Notes: generated by a model not told the origin, from the letters alone. 64,000 nucleotides of DNA from Streptomyces puniciscabiei (GCF_006715785.1 NZ_VFNX01000001.1:3176501-3240500), one strand, 5' to 3'; shown: positions 18,326 through 28,240, counted from the first letter of the stretch. Translations and numbers: made by a program.

Positions 18326-20080
18326 TCACAACTTCGGTTCCACACGCGCCAGTCGACGCAGCAATCCAGGCAACGCCCGTGACAGCACATGCGCGCCCCG
18401 TGCTTCCGGTGTCACCGGCACCACCGCCCTGTTGCGGGCCACGGCCTCCAGGATGGCCTCGGCGACCTTCTCCGGCGGGTAGTTGCGCAGGCCGTACAGG
18501 CGGGCCGAGTTCTTCTGGCGGCGGCGCTCCTCCGCCTCGTCCACACCGGCGAAGCGGGCCGTGGAGGTGATGTTCGTGTTGACGATGCCGGGGCAGATCG
18601 CGCTCACCCCGATGCCCTGCCCGGCGAGTTCGGCGCGCAGGCACTCCGAGAGCATCAGCACCGCGGCCTTGGAGGTGCTGTAGGCGGGCAGGGCCCGGGA
18701 GGGCTGAAAGGCGGCCGCGGAAGCGGTGTTGACGATGTGACCGCCCTGGCCGCGCTCGGCCATCCGCGCGCCGAAGAGCCGGCAACCGTGGATCACACCC
18801 CAGAGATTGACGTCCAGCACCTTGCGCCAGTCCTCGGTCGTGGTGGCGAAGAAGGAGCCCGACAGGCCGATGCCCGCGTTGTTGACCAGCACGTCCAGCA
18901 CGCCGTACTCGCGGTGCACCTTCTCCGCGAGCTTCTCCATCGCCTGCTCGTCGGAGACGTCTGCCGTCTCCGCCCAGGCCTCGGACGCGCCGATCAGACG
19001 GGACAGTTCGGCGGTGCGGGCGGCGGCCTCGGCGTCCCGGTCGACGGCCACCACACGCGCGCCGGCCTCCGCGAACGCGAACGCCGTGGCCCGGCCGATA
19101 CCGCTGCCCGCCCCGGTGATCAGGACCAACTGGCCGCCGAACCGGTCGGCATGGCGGCCGGTGGCCTTCGGCTCGGGTCGGCCGCCGTCCACGGACATGA
19201 CGAAGTCCTCTATCCATGAAGCGAGTTGGTCGGGTCGGGTACGCGGGACCCAGTGTTTGGCGGGGAGTGTCCGGCGGGTCAGCTGGGGCACCCACCGCTC
19301 CAGGTCGTCGTACAGGCGCTCCGAGAGGAACGCGTCCGCCTGGGGCGTGATGAGCTGCACGGGCGCGTGCGCGTACGCGTCCGGGCGCGGCCTGAGCAGC
19401 CGGGCGCGGACGTTGTCCCGGTACAGCCAGGCGCCGTGCGCCGCGTCGGAGGGCAGCGAGGAGGTCGGATAGTCGCCGCCGGGGACCTTCTCCACCCGCT
19501 CGAGGATCTTCGGCCAGCGCTTGCCGAGCGGGCCGCGCCAGGCCAGCTCGGGCAGGGCCGGAGTGTGCAGCAGGTACACGTACCAGGACTTGGCGCCCTG
19601 GCCGAGGAGCTGGCCCACCCGGCGGGGCGTCGGACGCTGCACGCGCGCGTTGATCCAGTGCCCGAAGTGGTCGAGGGACGGACCGGAGATGGAGGTGAAG
19701 GAGGCGATGCGGCCCTCGGTGCGGCCGACCGTGACGAACTCCCAGGACTGCACCGAGCCCCAGTCGTGCCCGACCAGGTGGACCGGGCGGTCCGGGCTCA
19801 CCGCGTCGATGACGGCCAGGAAGTCGTCGGTGAGCTTGGCGAGGGTGAAGCCGCCGCGCAGGGGCTTGGGCGCCGTCGAGCGGCCGTGGCCCCGGACGTC
19901 GTACAGGACCACGTGGAAGCGGTCGGCCAGGCGGACGGCGACCTGGGACCAGACCTCCTTGCTGTCCGGGTAGCCGTGCACCAGCACCACCGTGGGCCGC
20001 TGCGGATCGCCCAGCTCGGCCACGCACAGCTCGACCCCGCCGGTCGCCACCCGGCGCTCCCGCGCACCCTTCAGCGCCAT
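18326..20080 (-). CDS. Alpha/beta-hydrolase fused to short-chain dehydrogenase
   Basis: A two-domain protein of about 584 residues. Residues about 1-290 are an epoxide-hydrolase-like alpha/beta-hydrolase: VVLVHGYPDSKEVW oxyanion loop, YDVRGHGRS, nucleophile elbow GHDWGSVQ and a C-terminal KHWVPRTRPD histidine. Residues about 315-560 are an SDR: GAGSGIGRATAFAF (NAD(P) site), NNAGIG, the serine in NTASAAA, and YSTSK (Tyr-Lys). Starts are possible at ATG 20080, GTG 20092 or GTG 20116, the last overlapping the upstream stop as GTGA. The fusion suggests consecutive steps on one substrate, but none can be named. Confidence 0.92.
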   Translation of the reverse strand: MALKGARERRVATGGVELCVAELGDPQRPTVVLVHGYPDSKEVWSQVAVRLADRFHVVLYDVRGHGRSTAPKPLRGGFTLAKLTDDFLAVIDAVSPDRPVHLVGHDWGSVQSWEFVTVGRTEGRIASFTSISGPSLDHFGHWINARVQRPTPRRVGQLLGQGAKSWYVYLLHTPALPELAWRGPLGKRWPKILERVEKVPGGDYPTSSLPSDAAHGAWLYRDNVRARLLRPRPDAYAHAPVQLITPQADAFLSERLYDDLERWVPQLTRRTLPAKHWVPRTRPDQLASWIEDFVMSVDGGRPEPKATGRHADRFGGQLVLITGAGSGIGRATAFAFAEAGARVVAVDRDAEAAARTAELSRLIGASEAWAETADVSDEQAMEKLAEKVHREYGVLDVLVNNAGIGLSGSFFATTTEDWRKVLDVNLWGVIHGCRLFGARMAERGQGGHIVNTASAAAFQPSRALPAYSTSKAAVLMLSECLRAELAGQGIGVSAICPGIVNTNITSTARFAGVDEAEERRRQKNSARLYGLRNYPPEKVAEAILEAVARNRAVVPVTPEARGAHVLSRALPGLLRRLARVEPKL

Positions 20081-20112
20081 GTCCGCCGTCACCTCTCCCG
20101 TGCCGTCCGCCG

Positions 20113-20955
20113 TCACTTCTCCTCCGCCCAGCGCCGCACGTGCGGCAGATCGTCGTCCAGCCAGAACGCGCTCTGCTCGGGGTCCTTCGAGTCGGTGACC
20201 ACGAGGATCTCCTCGAACTTCGCGCCCGTACCCCGGAAACCGAGGTGCGGTTCGACCGCCCACAGGCCCGGTTGCGGCGGATGGTCGGAGAAGCGGTACG
20301 GCGACCACAGCGGCGACCAGCCCTCGCGGTGGCCGTGCAGCGCGTCGGCGGCCAGACCCTTCAGGGACTGCGTGCCGAACCCGAACAGGTGGGGGGAGAA
20401 GCGGCGTTGCTTGACGCGGTCCACCTTGTGGGCGATCACGCCGAAGGGGTACGCGCGGTGCCGGTTGGCATAGCCCTGGCGGACCATGAGCCGGTCCACG
20501 TCCTCGTAGATCTCGCGCAGCGGGCGCCGTTCGCGCACCTCGCGCAGGATCAGCTCGCGGTGTGCCTCCAGGTCGGCCATCAGCCGGTCCTGCACCGGAT
20601 TGACCCCGAGCGAGCCCGCGTAGCCGATGTCCGCCGTGTATCCCTCGAAGACCGGCGCCATGTCGAGGATGAACGGCATGCCGGGCGCCAGGGCGCGGTC
20701 GGTGGGGAAGAACTGCAGGGGGATGCGGAAGTTCACGAACGCCGTGCGGTCGCCGAACCAGGCGAAGGGCAGGTGGAACCAGTCCCGCACCCCGCGCTCG
20801 CGCAGCCACTCCCGCTGCATCCGCGCCGCCTCGCGCTCGGTCACGCCCGGCTCCAGCCGCGCCGCGACCGCCTCCGCGCACTCGTAGGCGAGGCGCTGCA
20901 CCCGCCTGAACCCCCGCAACTCCACGGAGAGTTCGCTGCTCACTGCCGTCGTCAT
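20113..20955 (-). CDS. M24-family (Xaa-Pro peptidase-like) metallohydrolase
   Basis: 280 residues with the pita-bread M24 fold: FILDMAPVFEGYTADIGYAG supplies two Asp ligands (listed here as ILDMAP and YTADIGY), FGVIAHKVD a His, WAVEPHLG and KFEEILVV the two Glu. It is about 100 residues shorter than full aminopeptidase P, lacking the N-terminal creatinase-like domain. It could be a peptidase or a related hydrolase. It probably forms an operon with the downstream fusion gene, whose earliest start overlaps this stop. Confidence 0.87.
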   Translation of the reverse strand: MTTAVSSELSVELRGFRRVQRLAYECAEAVAARLEPGVTEREAARMQREWLRERGVRDWFHLPFAWFGDRTAFVNFRIPLQFFPTDRALAPGMPFILDMAPVFEGYTADIGYAGSLGVNPVQDRLMADLEAHRELILREVRERRPLREIYEDVDRLMVRQGYANRHRAYPFGVIAHKVDRVKQRRFSPHLFGFGTQSLKGLAADALHGHREGWSPLWSPYRFSDHPPQPGLWAVEPHLGFRGTGAKFEEILVVTDSKDPEQSAFWLDDDLPHVRRWAEEK

Positions 20956-21214
20956 GCCGCCCCGTCCTGTCGCGGTGTCGACTCGTCCCGTCGCTGCGCC
21001 GACTCGTCCACGGACCGCCTACTCGTCCGTAACTTGACACTGGTGAATGTGGCAGTTGTTAGAGGCGGCGTCAATAGGAGGGTGGCAGGCTGTGGAAAAC
21101 CCGGGGTAACCCTGAGGCAGGGCATCCCCTAGGGCCCCGTAATACTTGGGTCTGACGCCAAGACGGCTCTGAGGTCTGACGACCGGCGTGGCCCGCGTCA
21201 CTACCGTCGTATGC
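20956..21214. promoter_or_regulatory. Divergent promoter region of the M24 gene and ABC operon
   Basis: 259 bases. TTGACA at about 21036 with downstream AT-rich sequence could be a promoter. CTTGGGTC-TGAC-GCCAAG-like symmetry occurs near 21147. No site can be assigned to a known regulator. Confidence 0.35.
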
Positions 21215-22201
21215 GTGACTGTGATCGCGACCGAAAGCCTGAGCAAGCGGTTCCCCCGGGTGACCGCGCTCGACCGGCTGTCCGTGGACATCGGGCCCGG
21301 TGTGACCGGACTCGTCGGGGCCAACGGCGCCGGCAAGTCCACCCTGATCAAGATCCTGCTGGGTCTGTCCCCCGCCACGGAGGGCCGCGCCGAGGTGCTC
21401 GGCCTCGACGTCGCCACCAAGGGCGGCGCCATCCGCGAGCGCGTCGGCTACATGCCGGAGCACGACTGCCTGCCGCCCGACGTCTCGGCCACCGAGTTCG
21501 TCGTCCACATGGCACGCATGTCCGGCCTGCCGCCCACCGCCGCGCGTGAGCGCACCGCGGACACCCTGCGCCACGTCGGGCTGTACGAGGAGCGCTACCG
21601 CCCCATCGGCGGTTACTCGACCGGCATGAAGCAGCGCGTGAAGCTCGCCCAGGCGCTGGTGCACGACCCGAAGCTGGTCTTCCTGGACGAACCGACCAAC
21701 GGCCTGGACCCGGTCGGCCGGGACGAGATGCTCGGCCTGATCCGCCGCATCCACACCGAGTTCGGCATCTCGGTCCTGGTCACCTCCCACCTCCTCGGCG
21801 AACTGGAGCGCACCTGCGACCACGTCGTCGTCATCGACGGCGGCAAGCTCCTGCGCTCCAGCTCCACCACCGACTTCACCCAGACCACGACCACCCTCGC
21901 GATCGAGGTCACCGACAGCGACACCCACCCCGACGGCACCCGCGCGGTCCGCGAGGCGCTGCACGCACGCGGGGTGGAGATCGAGAGCGAGGGCGCCGGA
22001 CTGCCCGGCGCCGGACACATCCTGCTGCTGACCGCCCAGGGCGACGAGACGTACGACCTGGTCCGGGACGTCGTCGCCGACCTCGGCCTCGGCCTGGTGC
22101 GCATGGAGCAGCGCCGGCACCACATCTCCGAGGTGTTCACCAGCAGCGCCGAGCACAGCGGCGACGAGCAGCGGAAGGAGGCCGTCGGCCATGGCGGTTG
22201 A
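21215..22201 (+). CDS. ABC transporter ATP-binding protein (1)
   Basis: About 328 residues, starting at GTG 21215 (VTVIATESLSKRF); an upstream GTG at 21188 adds residues not typical of the family. It has Walker A GANGAGKST, Q-loop region, signature YSTGMKQRV, Walker B LVFLDEPTNGLDP and the H-loop TSHLLGELE, followed by a C-terminal domain typical of ABC-2 export ATPases. It is the first gene of a four-gene operon with two ATPase/permease pairs; its stop overlaps the start of the first permease. The substrate is unknown. Confidence 0.95.
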   Translation: MTVIATESLSKRFPRVTALDRLSVDIGPGVTGLVGANGAGKSTLIKILLGLSPATEGRAEVLGLDVATKGGAIRERVGYMPEHDCLPPDVSATEFVVHMARMSGLPPTAARERTADTLRHVGLYEERYRPIGGYSTGMKQRVKLAQALVHDPKLVFLDEPTNGLDPVGRDEMLGLIRRIHTEFGISVLVTSHLLGELERTCDHVVVIDGGKLLRSSSTTDFTQTTTTLAIEVTDSDTHPDGTRAVREALHARGVEIESEGAGLPGAGHILLLTAQGDETYDLVRDVVADLGLGLVRMEQRRHHISEVFTSSAEHSGDEQRKEAVGHGG

Positions 22202-23108
22202 GCACCCCGTGCAGCCCCTGACCTCGCCCACGGGCGACCAGACCCGCATCCACGACATCGGCTACCGCGGCTACGACGGCCCGCGCCTCGGCCGCGCCTA
22301 CGCCCGCCGCTCGCTGTACGCACAGTCCCTGCGCGGCGCCTACGGCCTCGGCCGCTCGGCCAAGACCAAGGTGCTGCCGATGCTGCTGTTCGCGGTGATG
22401 TGCGTGCCCGCGGCCATCATGGTGGCCGTCGCGGTCTTCACCAAGGCGCACGAACTGCCGGTGGCCTACACCCGCTACGCGATCATGCTGCAGGCCGTGA
22501 TCAGCCTGTACGTCGCCTCGCAGGCACCCCAGGCCGTCTCCCGCGACCTGCGCTTCAAGACCGTACCGCTGTACTTCTCGCGGCCCATCGAGACCGCCGA
22601 CTACGTACGTGCCAAGTTCGCCGCGCTCGCCTCGGCGATCTTCATCCTGACCGCCGCTCCCCTGCTCGTGATGTACGTGGGCTCCCTGCTGGCCAAGCTG
22701 GGCTTCGCCCACCAGACGAAGGAATTCGCCGAGGGACTGGTCTCCGTGGCCCTGCTCTCCCTGCTCTTCGCCGGCATCGGCCTGGTCATCGCCGCCGTCA
22801 CCCCGCGCCGCGGCTTCGGCATCGCCGCCGTGATCGCCGTGCTGATCATCTCCTACGGCGCGGTCAGCACGCTCCAGGCCATCGCCAATGTGCAGAACCA
22901 CTCCGAGGCCATCCCGTGGATCGGCCTGTTCTCGCCCATCACGCTCATCGACGGCGTCCAGTCCGCCTTCCTGGGCGCGACCGCCCGCAACCCCGGGGCG
23001 GTCGATCCCTCGGCCGGTCAGGGCGTGGTCTACGTCCTGGTCGTGCTCGCTCTGATCGCCGGCAGCTACGGCCTCCTGATGCGCCGCTACAAGAAGGTGG
23101 GCCTGTGA
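22191..23108 (+). CDS. ABC-2 type transporter permease (1)
   Basis: 305 residues, with a hydrophilic N-terminal segment HDIGYRGYDGPRLGRAYARR, which I know from streptomycete ABC-2 permeases, then about six membrane spans. ATG 22191 overlaps the ATPase gene by 11 bases, and its stop overlaps the next GTG, indicating translational coupling. The phrase VSRDLRFKTVPLYFSRPIE is typical of this permease subgroup. It is expected to pair with one or both ATPases of this operon. Confidence 0.92.
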   Translation: MAVEHPVQPLTSPTGDQTRIHDIGYRGYDGPRLGRAYARRSLYAQSLRGAYGLGRSAKTKVLPMLLFAVMCVPAAIMVAVAVFTKAHELPVAYTRYAIMLQAVISLYVASQAPQAVSRDLRFKTVPLYFSRPIETADYVRAKFAALASAIFILTAAPLLVMYVGSLLAKLGFAHQTKEFAEGLVSVALLSLLFAGIGLVIAAVTPRRGFGIAAVIAVLIISYGAVSTLQAIANVQNHSEAIPWIGLFSPITLIDGVQSAFLGATARNPGAVDPSAGQGVVYVLVVLALIAGSYGLLMRRYKKVGL

Positions 23109-24016
23109 CCACGCTCTCCATCGACCACGTCTCCCGCTGGTTCGGCAACGTGGTCGCCGTCAACGACATCACCATGACCATCGGCCCCGGCGTCACCGGC
23201 CTGCTCGGCCCCAACGGCGCCGGGAAGTCCACCCTGATCAACATGATGGGCGGCTTCCTCGCCCCCTCCACCGGCACGGTCACCCTCGACGGACAGCCGG
23301 TGTGGCGCAACGAGCAGATCTACCGGCACATCGGCATCGTCCCCGAGCGCGAGGCGATGTACGACTTCCTCACCGGCCGCGAATTCGTCGTCGCCAACGC
23401 CGAGTTGCACGGCCTGGGCGACAAAGCCGCCAGGCGGGCCCTCGCCACGGTCGAGATGGAGTACGCGCAGGACCGGAGGATCTCCACGTACTCCAAGGGC
23501 ATGCGGCAGCGCGTGAAGATGGCGAGCGCCCTGGTCCACGACCCGTCGCTGCTGCTGCTGGACGAGCCGTTCAACGGCATGGACCCGCGCCAGCGCATGC
23601 AACTGATGGATCTGCTGCGGAAGATGGGCGACGAGGGCCGCACGGTGCTGTTCTCCTCGCACATCCTCGAAGAGGTCGAACAGCTCGCCCGGCACATCGA
23701 GGTCGTCGTCGCGGGGAGGCACGCGGCCAGCGGCGACTTCCGCAAGATCCGCCGGCTGATGACCGACCGCCCGCACCGCTATCTGGTCCGCTCCAGCGAC
23801 GACCGCGCCCTCGCGGCCGCGCTGATCGCCGACCCCTCGACGGCCGGCATCGAGGTCGACCTGACCGAGGGCGCGCTGCGCGTCCAGGCCGTCGACTTCG
23901 GCCGCTTCACCGCCCTGCTGCCGCGGGTCGCCCGGGACCACGGCATCCGGCTCCTCACGGTCTCGCCGTCCGACGAGTCCCTGGAGTCCGTCTTCTCGTA
24001 TCTGGTCGCGGCGTAG
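23105..24016 (+). CDS. ABC transporter ATP-binding protein (2)
   Basis: 303 residues from GTG 23105, which overlaps the permease stop (GTGA). Walker A GPNGAGKST, signature YSKGMRQRV, Walker B LLLLDEPFNGMDP and H-loop SSHILEEVE are intact. A roughly 90-residue C-terminal domain follows. Paralogous to the first ATPase of the operon, so the exporter may use a heterodimeric ATPase. Confidence 0.95.
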   Translation: MTTLSIDHVSRWFGNVVAVNDITMTIGPGVTGLLGPNGAGKSTLINMMGGFLAPSTGTVTLDGQPVWRNEQIYRHIGIVPEREAMYDFLTGREFVVANAELHGLGDKAARRALATVEMEYAQDRRISTYSKGMRQRVKMASALVHDPSLLLLDEPFNGMDPRQRMQLMDLLRKMGDEGRTVLFSSHILEEVEQLARHIEVVVAGRHAASGDFRKIRRLMTDRPHRYLVRSSDDRALAAALIADPSTAGIEVDLTEGALRVQAVDFGRFTALLPRVARDHGIRLLTVSPSDESLESVFSYLVAA

Positions 24017-24026
24017 GAGGCCGAAG

Positions 24027-24746
24027 ATGTACGACCCCACCGTCGCCCGGCTCACCTACCGGGCCCTGCTCGGCCGCCGCCGGGCCCTCATCCTCGGCGC
24101 GCTGCCGCTGCTGCTGATCGTGATCTCCGTGGCCGTACGCGGTCTGACCGGAGCCGACGACCAGACGGCCGCCGATGTGCTCAGCGGCTTCGCGATCGCC
24201 ACCATGGTGCCGATCATCGGCGTCATCGCGGGCACGGGCGCGATCGGACCGGAGATCGACGACGGCTCCGTCGTCTATCTGCTGTCCAAGCCGCTGAAAC
24301 GGCCCGCGATCATCTTCACCAAGCTGATCGTCGCCATCGCCGTCACCATGGTCTTCTCGGCGGTGCCGACCCTGATCGCGGGCCTGATCCTCAACGGCAA
24401 CGGCCAGCAGGTCGCCGTCGCCTACACGGTCGCCGCACTGGTCTCCTCCATCGCCTACTCGGCGCTGTTCCTGCTGCTCGGCACGGTCTCCCGGCACGCG
24501 GTGGTCTTCGGACTCGTCTACGCCCTGGTCTGGGAGGCGCTGTTCGGCTCGCTGGTGCCCGGCGCGCGCACGCTCAGCGTCCAGCAGTGGTCGCTGGCCG
24601 TCGCTCACAAGGTCGCCGGCGGTGACCTGGTGACCTCGGACGTGGGCCTGCCGACGGCCACGGTGCTGCTGGTCGCGGTGACCGTGCTGGCCACCTGGTA
24701 CGCCGGGCAGAAGCTGCGGACGCTGAAGCTGGCGGGCGAGGAGTAG
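24027..24746 (+). CDS. ABC-2 type transporter permease (2)
   Basis: 239 residues with about six hydrophobic segments (for example ALILGALPLLLIVISVAV and FGLVYALVWEALFGSLVPG). ATG 24027 follows an AGGAGG that starts in the previous stop region. The phrase DDGSVVYLLSKPLKRP resembles the loop between spans in NosY/ABC-2 permeases. It is the last gene of the exporter operon. Confidence 0.92.
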   Translation: MYDPTVARLTYRALLGRRRALILGALPLLLIVISVAVRGLTGADDQTAADVLSGFAIATMVPIIGVIAGTGAIGPEIDDGSVVYLLSKPLKRPAIIFTKLIVAIAVTMVFSAVPTLIAGLILNGNGQQVAVAYTVAALVSSIAYSALFLLLGTVSRHAVVFGLVYALVWEALFGSLVPGARTLSVQQWSLAVAHKVAGGDLVTSDVGLPTATVLLVAVTVLATWYAGQKLRTLKLAGEE

Positions 24747-24824
24747 GCCTGTGGCGCCTTGACGCGGGCTTGACCTCGTCCCCGGCAAACTGGGCGAACC
24801 GGATGTACGGCTAGGAGGCCGGTG

Positions 24825-25067
24825 ATGGCGGAGGAGATGCCGCGGAACGACGAGCGCGGGCGGTCCGAGGCCGACGTCTGGGACGGCCTGGTCCTCGACG
24901 AGGGCTTCATACAGGGTGCCGAGGCCTCGGAGCCGTCCGCGCGGGCCCGGATGCTCGCCGCCCGCTGGCGGGCCGAGGAACCGGAGCCGCAGCCGTGGCG
25001 CTCCGACGAGCCGCCGGCGGGCTGGTTCTTCAGCAGGGCGCGGCGCCGCAGGTGGCGCCGCCGGTAA
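24825..25067 (+). CDS. Small conserved hypothetical protein
   Basis: 80 residues from ATG 24825, 6 nt after AGGAGG; GTG 24822 is too close to the ribosome site. The acidic N-terminal part (ADVWDGLVLDEGFIQGAEASEPSARARML) reads like a streptomycete family of short proteins, and the tail is strongly basic (SRARRRRWRRR). No domain or function recognised. It may be the last gene of the ABC operon, 78 bases downstream. Confidence 0.7.
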   Translation: MAEEMPRNDERGRSEADVWDGLVLDEGFIQGAEASEPSARARMLAARWRAEEPEPQPWRSDEPPAGWFFSRARRRRWRRR

Positions 25068-25306
25068 TTCGGTGGCGCCCAACTCGGCGGTGGGGCAGTG
25101 TGGTTGTGCCCCTTCCGCCGGGAACGTCCCGGCGCCGTGTTCTGGGAGTGGAGGTGGGCGGTGTCCATGCACGGCAGTACGCCCAGCTCCCGACAGGGCA
25201 GCCCGAGGCCGGCTCCGGTGTAGTTACCCCACCGTGGAGCCCAAGGGGGCAGCCCGGGGCGGCCGCTTCGAGCACGCGATGTCGCTCTCGCGTGGGCCGC
25301 CCACCC

Positions 25307-25393
<87 letters not shown>

Positions 25394-25494
25394 GAGACGT
25401 TGTCACTGGGACTTGGCCGACCTGTCGGCCGACGGCGCCAGGAGTGGGGCACGACTGCCCGCAGCTGCGGCGACTTCGCAGACAACGGCACGGT

Positions 25495-25575
25495 AACCCC
25501 CTGGGGGCGCGGGGAACTGCGCGACCGGCCAGGCACGGACCGCACCCGGCGACGGGCCGCAAGCCCTACGGCGGA
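25495..25575. repeat. Dispersed Streptomyces intergenic repeat
   Basis: The stretch beginning CCCCCTGGGGGCGCGGGGAA and continuing CTGCGCGACCGGCCA resembles the GGGGGCGCGGGGAACTGCGC repeat found between many streptomycete genes. It sits between the tRNA and the HAD gene. Borders are approximate. Confidence 0.65.
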
Positions 25576-25583
25576 CCCAGCTG

Positions 25584-26384
25584 CTAAGACAGCAACCGCT
25601 CCAGCACCACCGCGATCCCGTCCTCCTCGTGGGAGGAGGTAACCTCGTCGGCCACCGCGCGGAGATCCTCATGGGCGTTGGCCATGGCTACGCCCCGGGC
25701 CGCCCAGGCGAACATCGGGATGTCGTTGGGCATGTCGCCGAAGGCGATCGTGTCCGTGGCCTTCAGGCCGAGACGGCGGGCGGCGAGAGACAGCCCCGTG
25801 GCCTTGGACAGGCCCAGCGGGAGGAGTTCCACGATGCCCTCGCCCGCCATGGCCACGGTGACGAAACCGCCGGCGGCCTGCCGGGCGGCCTCCGCCAGCT
25901 CGTCGTCGCCCAGCGTCGGATGCTGTATGTAGATCTTGCCCAGCGGAGCAGCCCAGAGGTCGGACGCGTCCGTGAACGGGGTCGCCGGCAGCGTGCCCGT
26001 GACCGCGTAACCGGGTCCCACCAGTACCTCGCCGTCGAGCCCGTCCCGGCTGGCCGCCAGGTACAGCGGACCCACCTCGGCCTCGATCTTGGCCAGGGCC
26101 ACGCCCGCCAGCTGCCGGTCCAGGGTGACCGAGGTCAGCAGGCGGTGCGCCCCGGCGTCGTAGACCTGCGCGCCCTGGCCGCAGACGGCGAGGCCCTTGT
26201 AGCCGAGGTCGTCCAGGATGGGCCGGGTCCACGGGGCCGCGCGGCCGGTGACGACGATGTGGGCCGCGCCCGCCGCGGTGGCCGCGGCGAGCGCGTCACG
26301 GGTGCGCTGCGAGACCGACCCGTCGGAGCGCAGGAGCGTTCCATCGAGGTCGGTCGCGATCAGCCGGTAGGGAAAGCCGGTCAC
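25584..26384 (-). CDS. Cof-type HAD hydrolase (second copy)
   Basis: 266 residues from GTG 26384, which overlaps the serS stop as GTGA, so it is translationally coupled to serS. Motif [12 protein letters not shown], motif [13 protein letters not shown], motif III-region Lys in GLSKATGL, motif [17 protein letters not shown] Cof-type phosphatase of unknown substrate. Its coupling to serS, as in several streptomycetes I recall, may reflect shared expression rather than a shared pathway. It is paralogous to the gene at 15469. Confidence 0.92.
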   Translation of the reverse strand: MTGFPYRLIATDLDGTLLRSDGSVSQRTRDALAAATAAGAAHIVVTGRAAPWTRPILDDLGYKGLAVCGQGAQVYDAGAHRLLTSVTLDRQLAGVALAKIEAEVGPLYLAASRDGLDGEVLVGPGYAVTGTLPATPFTDASDLWAAPLGKIYIQHPTLGDDELAEAARQAAGGFVTVAMAGEGIVELLPLGLSKATGLSLAARRLGLKATDTIAFGDMPNDIPMFAWAARGVAMANAHEDLRAVADEVTSSHEEDGIAVVLERLLS

Positions 26385-27658
26385 TTGGCGACCGGCTCCA
26401 GGACCTCCCGGCCGCCCAGGTACGGGCGCAGCACCTCGGGGACCCGGACCGAGCCGTCGGCCTGCTGGTGGTTCTCCAGGATCGCCACGATCGTGCGCGG
26501 GACGGCGCACAGCGTGCCGTTGAGCGTGGCGAGCGGCTTGACCTGCTTGCCGTCGCGGACCCGGATGGACAGCCGGCGGGACTGGAACTCGGTGCAGTCC
26601 GAGGTGGAGGTCAGCTCGCGGTACTTGCCCTGGGTCGGGATCCAGGCCTCGCAGTCGAACTTGCGGGAGGCCGAGGCGCCGAGGTCACCGGAGGCGACGT
26701 CGATGACGCGGAACGGCAGCTCCAGCGAGGTCAGCCACTGCTTCTCCCACTCCAGCAGCCGCTGGTGCTCGGCCTGGGAGTCCTCGGGCGCGACGTACGA
26801 GAACATCTCGACCTTGTCGAACTGGTGCACGCGGAAGATGCCCCGCGTGTCCTTGCCGTGCGAGCCGGCCTCGCGGCGGAAGCAGGGCGAGAAGCCCGCG
26901 TACCGCAGCGGCAGCCTGTCCGCGTCGATGATCTCGTCCATGTGGTAGGCCGCCAGCGGGACCTCGGAAGTGCCGACCAGGTACAGGTCGTCCTTGTCGA
27001 GGTGGTAGACGTCCTGGGCGGCCTGGCCGAGGAAGCCGGTGCCGGCCATGGACTGCGGGCGGACCAGCGCCGGGGTGAGCATCGGGGTGAAGCCGGCCGC
27101 GGTGGCCTGGGCGATGGCCGCGTTCACCAGGGCCAGCTCCAGCAGGGCGCCGACACCGGTGAGGAAGTAGAAGCGGGAGCCGGAGACCTTGGCGCCGCGC
27201 TCGACGTCGATGGCGCCGAGCAGCTGGCCGAGCTCCAGGTGGTCCCTGGGCTCGAAGCCCTCGGCGCCGAAGTCGCGGATCGTGCCGTGCGTCTCCAGCG
27301 TGGCGAAGTCCTCCTCGCCGCCGACGGGCACGTCGGGGTGGACGAGGTTGCCGAGCTGGAGCAGCAGCTCCTGAGTCTCGGCGTCGGCCGCGTCGCGCTC
27401 GGCGTCGGCGGCCTTGACGTCGGCGGCGAGCTGGCTCGCCCGCTTCAGCAGCTCGGCCTTCTCGTCGCCGGTGGCCTTGGGGATGAGCTTGCCGAGCTGC
27501 TTCTGCTCGGCGCGCAACTCGTCGAAGCGGACGCCGGAGGACCTGCGCCGCTCGTCGGCAGACAGGAGGGAGTCGACGAGCGCGACGTCCTCTCCACGGG
27601 CGCGCTGGGACGCGCGCACACGGTCGGGGTCCTCACGGAGCAGGCGAAGGTCAATCAC
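26381..27658 (-). CDS. serS: Seryl-tRNA synthetase
   Basis: A class II synthetase charging tRNA-Ser. 425 residues from GTG 27658 ([18 protein letters not shown]); an upstream frame extension is rejected. The N-terminal coiled-coil arm (about 30-100) is followed by catalytic motifs: motif 2 [21 protein letters not shown] (key residues FRREAG and RGIFRVHQF) and motif 3 [18 protein letters not shown] (key Arg in VPRT). No T-box leader is visible. It overlaps the HAD gene; upstream lies a DnaA-box cluster. Two tRNA-Ser(GCT) genes and a tRNA-Ser(TGA) gene occur in the same window. Confidence 0.97.
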   Translation of the reverse strand: MIDLRLLREDPDRVRASQRARGEDVALVDSLLSADERRRSSGVRFDELRAEQKQLGKLIPKATGDEKAELLKRASQLAADVKAADAERDAADAETQELLLQLGNLVHPDVPVGGEEDFATLETHGTIRDFGAEGFEPRDHLELGQLLGAIDVERGAKVSGSRFYFLTGVGALLELALVNAAIAQATAAGFTPMLTPALVRPQSMAGTGFLGQAAQDVYHLDKDDLYLVGTSEVPLAAYHMDEIIDADRLPLRYAGFSPCFRREAGSHGKDTRGIFRVHQFDKVEMFSYVAPEDSQAEHQRLLEWEKQWLTSLELPFRVIDVASGDLGASASRKFDCEAWIPTQGKYRELTSTSDCTEFQSRRLSIRVRDGKQVKPLATLNGTLCAVPRTIVAILENHQQADGSVRVPEVLRPYLGGREVLEPVAK

Positions 27659-28240
27659 GAGGCCAAGGCTACCGGTGCGGGCTTGCCGCTCACGAATCAC
27701 TATTACGCCGAGTTCGTATTCGCCATACTTTGTCGCTTACGTTCCGTTATGAGCGAATTGCACAACGTGTCGGAACTTATCGGTACCCGTCAAGGAAAAG
27801 TGTCTCACTCCCTGGGACGGGGCAGCGCTCCGGCGCCGGGTTGACCGGATTCCCTTGTGGAGAACGGGACTTCGCAAGCGTGCTGTCCACAGGGATCCAC
27901 ACCCCCGGGAGAGTTATCCACAGGCTGTGTGGAAGGTCTGTGGATTTCGGAATTGATCACTCCGGATCCTTGTGGCGGACCGAAGAATTCCCAGGGCAAA
28001 CCCGGTTCACACCCACTTTTGAGTGGAAAGCGGTCGCTCCAAAAGATGAATCAATGGAAACGAGTGGACGAAGGGTGAGCTGCGGGGCAGTGGCCGCATC
28101 GGGGGCGTCGGGGGCGATTTGTCGACCGACTCACGCACCCTTGTCGACTTGTCCCCAGGTCGAGAAGCGGACCTGTGGATAACTTCTGTGGATAACGAAG
28201 ATATGCAGGTAGTACTGGCTGGAAGCAGTCTACGGTCGGC
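27659..28240. promoter_or_regulatory. Gene-free region with a DnaA-box cluster between pheA and serS
   Basis: 582 bases, notably less GC-rich than the neighbours. Perfect boxes TTATCCACA occur at 27914-27922 (+), 28174-28182 (-) and 28187-28195 (-). One-mismatch boxes are CTGTCCACA 27883-27891, TTGTCCCCA 28149-28157 and TTCTCCACA (reverse, 27856-27864). Weaker copies lie at 27893-27901 and 27939-27947. The 3' part (27660-27790) should hold the serS promoter. DnaA-box clusters outside oriC that affect replication have been reported in S. coelicolor; this may be the counterpart of one. Confidence 0.8.

Noticed and set aside
26381..27760. T-box leader for serS
   Set aside because: No T-box consensus or specifier hairpin is visible upstream of GTG 27658.
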